The notes under the pieces were generated by a model, which was not told where the DNA came from, ran no database searches, and saw nothing but the letters and a program-made list of their open reading frames with translations. Position numbers and translations under genes: made by a program. Positions 15,212-17,766 of a DNA stretch of 17,766 nt are shown here, piece by piece. The DNA is from DASTQL01 sp035462375 (GTDB lineage Bacteria > Actinomycetota > Actinomycetes > Jiangellales > Jiangellaceae), in assembly GCA_035462375.1 (NCBI GenBank), contig DATHUJ010000043.1, positions 1 through 17,766 of the forward strand, read 5' to 3'. Every line of letters begins with the position of its first letter. Position 1 is the stretch's first letter.

Positions 15212-15695
15212 ATGGCGCTCTCCACGAGTGCGTTGCCGGACGGAGGTGCCACGGATCGCTGCTCTGCCACGTCGACCGCGACGTGGTCGTGCCGCCGTGG
15301 GCGGCCGTTCAGCATCCGGATCGGCGGCAGGCGGCGCTCGGGCTCGGGACTCCAGGGGCCGTACGGGTGGGTCGCGGCGGCCACCGGAGCCGGTGGCCCT
15401 ACCGGGGGCAGGACTGGGAGGTTCGCTGCTCATCGGCGGCGTCACCTCCCGCGGTCGCGTCCCCGGGTGCCCGACGGCACCCGGCCGGTCAGGACATGCC
15501 GCTCCCGGCCCGCCCGCTCAGTGATCGATCGGGTGGCTGCGGCCTCGCGGTCGCAGCAACCGGACCTCGCTGCGGGCGCAGGGCGGTGGTGGGCTCCCGC
15601 GGGTCGTCCACAGCGTCGGGGAACGCCGAGGCCCTCCGTACGGTTAGATAGGTGACGAGACGAGCCCGCACCGTGCGGACCCGTGGAGGGATGAG
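15212..15695. other. 484-bp stretch without a supported gene
   Basis: Several overlapping open frames exist on both strands, but none has a ribosome site and a recognisable product. A - strand frame of 58 codons (15208-15384, GTG start, stop overlapping the preceding gene's stop) has coding-like GC3 but no Shine-Dalgarno sequence and no family I recognise. A near-perfect palindrome, GGCCACCGG-AG-CCGGTGGCC, lies at 15379-15398. The right end carries a possible stress promoter for the next gene. Confidence 0.5.
15619..15645 (+). promoter_or_regulatory. Candidate ECF-sigma (SigH/SigE/SigR-like) promoter
   Basis: GGGAAC (15619-15624) and GGTT (15642-15645) are separated so that GGAAC and GTT lie 18 nt apart. 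This fits the actinobacterial oxidative/envelope-stress consensus GGAAC/T-N(16-20)-GTT. It lies 51 bp upstream of the Bax-inhibitor-like gene. The match is short, so chance is possible. Confidence 0.4.
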
Positions 15696-16487
15696 ATGCA
15701 GAGCAACAACCCGGTGTTCAACCGCAGCGACGCGTTCAGCGGTCGTGGGGGCGTGGGATCGGCGCCCGCCGGCATGACCGCAGCCGAGCTCCAGGACCTC
15801 TACGACCAGCCCTCGGCGACGCCGCCGGTCCAGCGGGCCGGCACCATGACCTACGACCTGGTGGTCGTGCGCACGGCCATGGTGTTCGCGCTCGTGCTGG
15901 CCGGCGCAGCGGTCGGGTGGTTCGTCGCGCCCGGCCTGGCCTTCCCCGCCATGATCGTCGGGCTGGTGCTCGGCCTGGTCAATGCGTTCAAGAGGGAGCC
16001 AAGCCCGCCGCTGATCCTCGCGTACGGCGCGGTGCAGGGCGTCTTCCTCGGTGGGATAAGTCTCTGGTTCAACCAGATGTGGCCGGGCGTGGTGCAGACG
16101 GCTGTCATCGCCACGCTCTGCGTCTTCGGGGTCGCCCTGCTGGCCTACACCCAACGTTGGATCCGGGTCACCCCCAAGTTCCGTCGCGGCGTCCTCATCG
16201 CCCTCGGCGGCTACCTCGTCTTCGCGCTCGTGAGCTTCGGCGCGGCGATGTTCGGCGTGGGCGAGGGCTGGGGCTTCCGGGTCGGCACGTTCGGGGTCCT
16301 CGTGGGCCTGTTCGCCGTCGGCCTCGCGGCGCTCGTGCTCGTCCTCGACTTCGACTTCATCGAGAACGGCGTGCGGCTGGGCATCGAGGAGAAGTACGCC
16401 TGGACGGCCGCGTTCGGCCTGGCCGTCACGTTGATCTGGCTCTACATCGAGCTGCTGCGCCTGCTGGCCATCCTGAGAGGCGAGTGA
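15696..16487 (+). CDS. Bax inhibitor-1/YccA family membrane protein
   Basis: 263 aa integral membrane protein. After a polar N-terminus of about 50 residues (YDQPSATPPVQRAGTMTYDL) there are seven hydrophobic segments, roughly at 55-78, 82-98, 104-122, 131-151, 165-187, 196-219 and 234-260. Conserved family sites include YGAVQGVFLGGIS (110-122) and DFDFIENGVRLGIEEKYAW (218-236), the acidic region expected near the last helices. Family members act as channels or modulate membrane proteases in other systems; the role in actinobacteria is unclear. GGAGGG (15685-15690) is 5 nt before ATG 15696, so this start is preferred over the out-of-frame ATG at 15691. It appears to be a single gene. Confidence 0.92.
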   Translation: MQSNNPVFNRSDAFSGRGGVGSAPAGMTAAELQDLYDQPSATPPVQRAGTMTYDLVVVRTAMVFALVLAGAAVGWFVAPGLAFPAMIVGLVLGLVNAFKREPSPPLILAYGAVQGVFLGGISLWFNQMWPGVVQTAVIATLCVFGVALLAYTQRWIRVTPKFRRGVLIALGGYLVFALVSFGAAMFGVGEGWGFRVGTFGVLVGLFAVGLAALVLVLDFDFIENGVRLGIEEKYAWTAAFGLAVTLIWLYIELLRLLAILRGE

Positions 16488-16566
16488 CCCGCGCTGGTCC
16501 ACCCCTGCAGTTCACCGACGTCGGCCCCGACCCGCTCACGCGGTGGGTGGGGGCCAACGTCATTCG

Positions 16567-16581
16567 CAGGCATGAAGCCTG
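16567..16581. terminator. Weak hairpin between convergent genes
   Basis: CAGGC (16567-16571) pairs with GCCTG (16577-16581) across a 5-nt loop, with CGT and ACG able to extend it loosely. It lies in the 178-bp gap where the + strand Bax-inhibitor gene and the - strand DUF4287 gene converge. There is no T tract on either side, so this is only a candidate for a shared terminator. Confidence 0.25.
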
Positions 16582-16665
16582 ACGGGGACGCCGCGGTGGT
16601 GGGTGGCCGTGTGGCCGCAAGCGCGGGTCCGGGGTCCTCCGTCGGCGGCTCAGCGGCCGGGCGGG

Positions 16666-16896
16666 CTACTGGAACGCGCGGTGGGCGCGGTGCAGGTCGT
16701 GCTCGTGCACGATCGCGGTGGCATGACCGTGTGCGAGGCCGTGCTCGTCGCGCAGCCACCTGACCTTGTCGTCGAAGCGGGAGAAGGCCGGCCCGTCCTC
16801 TAGCGCCCTGAACCACTCGGGAAGCTCGCGTCCGGTCGCCTGCGGGACGCGAGCGACCAGGTTGCGGTGCGTCTCCTCGGAGTGGTTCAGGCTCAT
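16666..16896 (-). CDS. Small DUF4287 domain protein
   Basis: 76 aa, cytoplasmic, no membrane segment. It begins MSLNHSEETHRNLVARVP and carries the DUF4287 pattern TGRELPEWFRAL (residues about 21-32), FDDKVRWLRDEHGLAHGHA and TAIVHEHD, a WLRDEHGL-type helix typical of the family. Its function is unknown. The start is chosen because GGAGG lies 6 nt upstream on this strand (complement near 16903-16907). The frame is open further upstream to 17076, but that part is Pro/Ser-rich, runs into the oppositely oriented promoter region and lacks a ribosome site. It is convergent with the Bax-inhibitor gene and divergent from the repeat-protein gene, with 130 bp between the two starts. Confidence 0.8.
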   Translation of the reverse strand: MSLNHSEETHRNLVARVPQATGRELPEWFRALEDGPAFSRFDDKVRWLRDEHGLAHGHATAIVHEHDLHRAHRAFQ

Positions 16897-16985
16897 GGCT
16901 GCCTCCAAGCGGCGGGGGATGGTGGGGGATGGTGCGTGGGTCGAGCCTGCCTCACCGGGCGGGCCGCAGCAAGCCCTCTCGCCCC

Positions 16986-17019
16986 TTGACACCCGCCGCG
17001 GCGGGTGGGTCGGTAGCGT
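16986..17019 (+). promoter_or_regulatory. Promoter of the repeat-protein gene, probably leaderless
   Basis: TTGACA (16986-16991) is a perfect -35 hexamer and TAGCGT (17014-17019) fits the TANNNT -10. The 22-bp spacer is longer than the usual 17-18. The start codon GTG 17027 lies 7 nt after the -10, where transcription would begin, and no Shine-Dalgarno sequence is present. That is the layout of a leaderless mRNA, common in actinobacteria. Confidence 0.5.
16990..17007. promoter_or_regulatory. 18-bp perfect palindrome inside the promoter (possible operator)
   Basis: CACCCGCCGCGGCGGGTG is its own reverse complement over all 18 bases and fills most of the space between the -35 and -10 elements. 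A dimeric repressor bound here would block the promoter. The GC-rich composition makes such palindromes somewhat more likely by chance. Confidence 0.45.
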
Positions 17020-17026
17020 CCTCGGT

Positions 17027-17683
17027 GTGACCGGCGACGGCGTCGAGCAACTGTCCGCCGAGGTCAGCCGAGTCACGGACCGGCTGCGGACCTTGGGGCA
17101 CGCCCGCCTGGCCCGGCCGCTGGGATCGGCGGCTCAGTCGATCTGGGGGTCGTCCGGTTCGGTGGAGGCTCCCGGCTCGCCTGGGTCGCAGGCGTCGCCG
17201 GGTCCGTCCGCGCCGGGTCCGTCCGTGGCGCCGGGGTCGTCCGTGGCGCCGGGGTCGTCCGTGGCGCCGGGGTCGTCCGTGGCGCCGGGGTCGTCCGGGG
17301 CGCCGGGGTCGTCCGGGGCGCCGGGGTCGTCCGTGGTGCCGGGGTCGTCTGTGGTGCCGGGGTCGTCTGTGGTGCCGGGTCCGTCCGTGGTGCCGGGTCC
17401 GTCCGTGGCGCCGGCGTCGCGATGGCCAGCGGCTCCCGACCAGGTCGGCCGAAGCGTCGCGGACGCCGCCCGCGACCTGGTGCAGCAGCTCGCCGATCTG
17501 GCCGCCGATGCGGAGGCCCGGCCGCGACGGCCCGTCCCGCGACTGGGCGACTATGCCGTGGGCGATCAGGTGGAGGTCACCGGCAACGACCTCGTCGCCC
17601 TGGCCCGGGCCGGCGAGTTGGACCCCGACCGGCAGGACCGGGCCGTCGAGTTGCTGCGGGACCTTCGGCTCGCCCTCCCGTAG
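17027..17683 (+). CDS. Hypothetical protein with Pro-Gly-Ser-Val tandem repeats
   Basis: 218 aa, family not recognised. Residues 1-42 are a predicted helical segment (VEQLSAEVSRVTDRLRTLG). Residues about 52-130 are a disordered linker of six-residue repeats of the form PG(S/P)S(V/G)(A/V). Residues about 135-218 form an acidic, helical C-terminal domain (SVADAARDLVQQLADLAAD, then LGDYAVGDQVEVTGNDLVAL and DRQDRAVELLRDLRLAL). There is no signal peptide or membrane helix. GTG 17027 is preferred to longer in-frame starts because the sequence before it is promoter-like and the leaderless spacing fits. Third-position GC is high throughout, including in the repeats, so it is likely a real gene. It could be a small regulator or structural protein; there is no basis to decide. 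Confidence 0.72.
   Translation: MTGDGVEQLSAEVSRVTDRLRTLGHARLARPLGSAAQSIWGSSGSVEAPGSPGSQASPGPSAPGPSVAPGSSVAPGSSVAPGSSVAPGSSGAPGSSGAPGSSVVPGSSVVPGSSVVPGPSVVPGPSVAPASRWPAAPDQVGRSVADAARDLVQQLADLAADAEARPRRPVPRLGDYAVGDQVEVTGNDLVALARAGELDPDRQDRAVELLRDLRLALP
17213..17410 (+). repeat. 18-bp tandem repeat array, 11 units, in frame
   Basis: Eleven consecutive 18-bp units of the type CCGGGGTCGTCCGTGGCG. In order they encode PGPSVA, PGSSVA three times, PGSSGA twice, PGSSVV three times, PGPSVV and PGPSVA. A partial 15-bp unit precedes the array at 17198-17212. Identical variants sit next to each other, which is the mark of expansion by slippage or unequal crossing-over. The unit length is a multiple of three, so copy-number change keeps the reading frame. 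Confidence 0.92.
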
Positions 17684-17766
17684 CCCCTGCTCGGGACGCC
17701 TCAAGATCGATCCATCAGGTCACGTCCTACTGACGTTGTCGCGTCCATGAGATCGGCGATGTCGCA
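17684..17766. other. Right-end flank, no feature supported
   Basis: The 83 bp after the repeat-protein stop contain no complete gene. Base composition is lower in GC than the neighbouring genes. TCAAGATCG (from 17701) also occurs near 3044 upstream of eno, which is too short to interpret. Confidence 0.4.

Noticed and set aside
14041..15651. A 536-codon frame across the oxygenase gene and the following gap
   Set aside because: It is Arg/Pro/Gly-rich with no motif, and overlaps the frame that carries the DUF2236 signatures.
17213..17410. Tandem array considered as a CRISPR array
   Set aside because: The 18-bp units are directly adjacent without spacers and are in frame in a protein-coding gene.
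17684..17766. Right-end sequence considered as the edge of an insertion sequence
   Set aside because: The lower GC is suggestive, but there is no terminal inverted repeat or transposase frame in the 83 bp available.

Overview
The window is high-GC (roughly 70% or more) actinobacterial chromosome. Gene order and sequence style suggest the Propionibacteriales, most likely Nocardioides or a close relative. That placement is an inference from protein style and synteny, not from a marker-gene comparison.

Layout. (1) Positions 1-448 are the 3' end of mfd. (2) Positions 449-1311 have no intact gene. They hold one copy of a dispersed intergenic repeat, a strong inverted repeat and a decayed small membrane-protein gene. 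(3) Positions 1312-7536 are the conserved actinobacterial eno neighbourhood, all on the + strand: SurA-like lipoprotein, mazG, enolase, FtsB/DivIC-type septum protein, DUF501 protein, Ppx/GppA phosphatase and family-5 uracil-DNA glycosylase. From enolase onward the genes are about 2 nt apart or overlap by GTGA, so they look like one translationally coupled operon. (4) Positions 7537-7882 are a structured intergenic region with a second copy of the repeat, an 80-bp nested palindrome and a perfect Rex-type operator lying on the ribosome-binding site of ndh. (5) ndh (type II NADH dehydrogenase) ends in a bulged terminator-like hairpin. (6) A three-gene coupled operon follows: divergent CFA-synthase-like methyltransferase, double-ACT (GcvR-type) protein and peptide deformylase. 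(7) Next is a 74-nt tRNA with anticodon UAA but only a 5-nt variable loop. (8) Positions 12190-16487 are more accessory: a flavin monooxygenase gene broken by two compensating frameshifts, a GNAT acetyltransferase, an MpaB-family (DUF2236) oxygenase, a 484-bp gap, and a Bax-inhibitor-1/YccA membrane protein behind a possible ECF-sigma promoter. (9) At the right end are a small DUF4287 gene on the - strand and a hypothetical protein containing eleven 18-bp tandem repeats, apparently transcribed without a leader from a promoter that overlaps an 18-bp perfect palindrome.

Functionally this is mostly housekeeping: repair (Mfd, UDG), nucleotide sanitation (MazG), glycolysis (Eno), division (FtsB-like), polyphosphate/(p)ppGpp turnover (Ppx), respiration (Ndh) and N-terminal protein processing (Def). 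I see no phage, transposase, CRISPR, toxin-antitoxin or defence locus. The most interesting signals are regulatory or structural: the Rex operator on ndh, the nested palindrome next to it, the short-variable-loop tRNA(UAA), the dispersed repeat, the CFA homologue without the usual active-site residues, and the excess of CGTACG.
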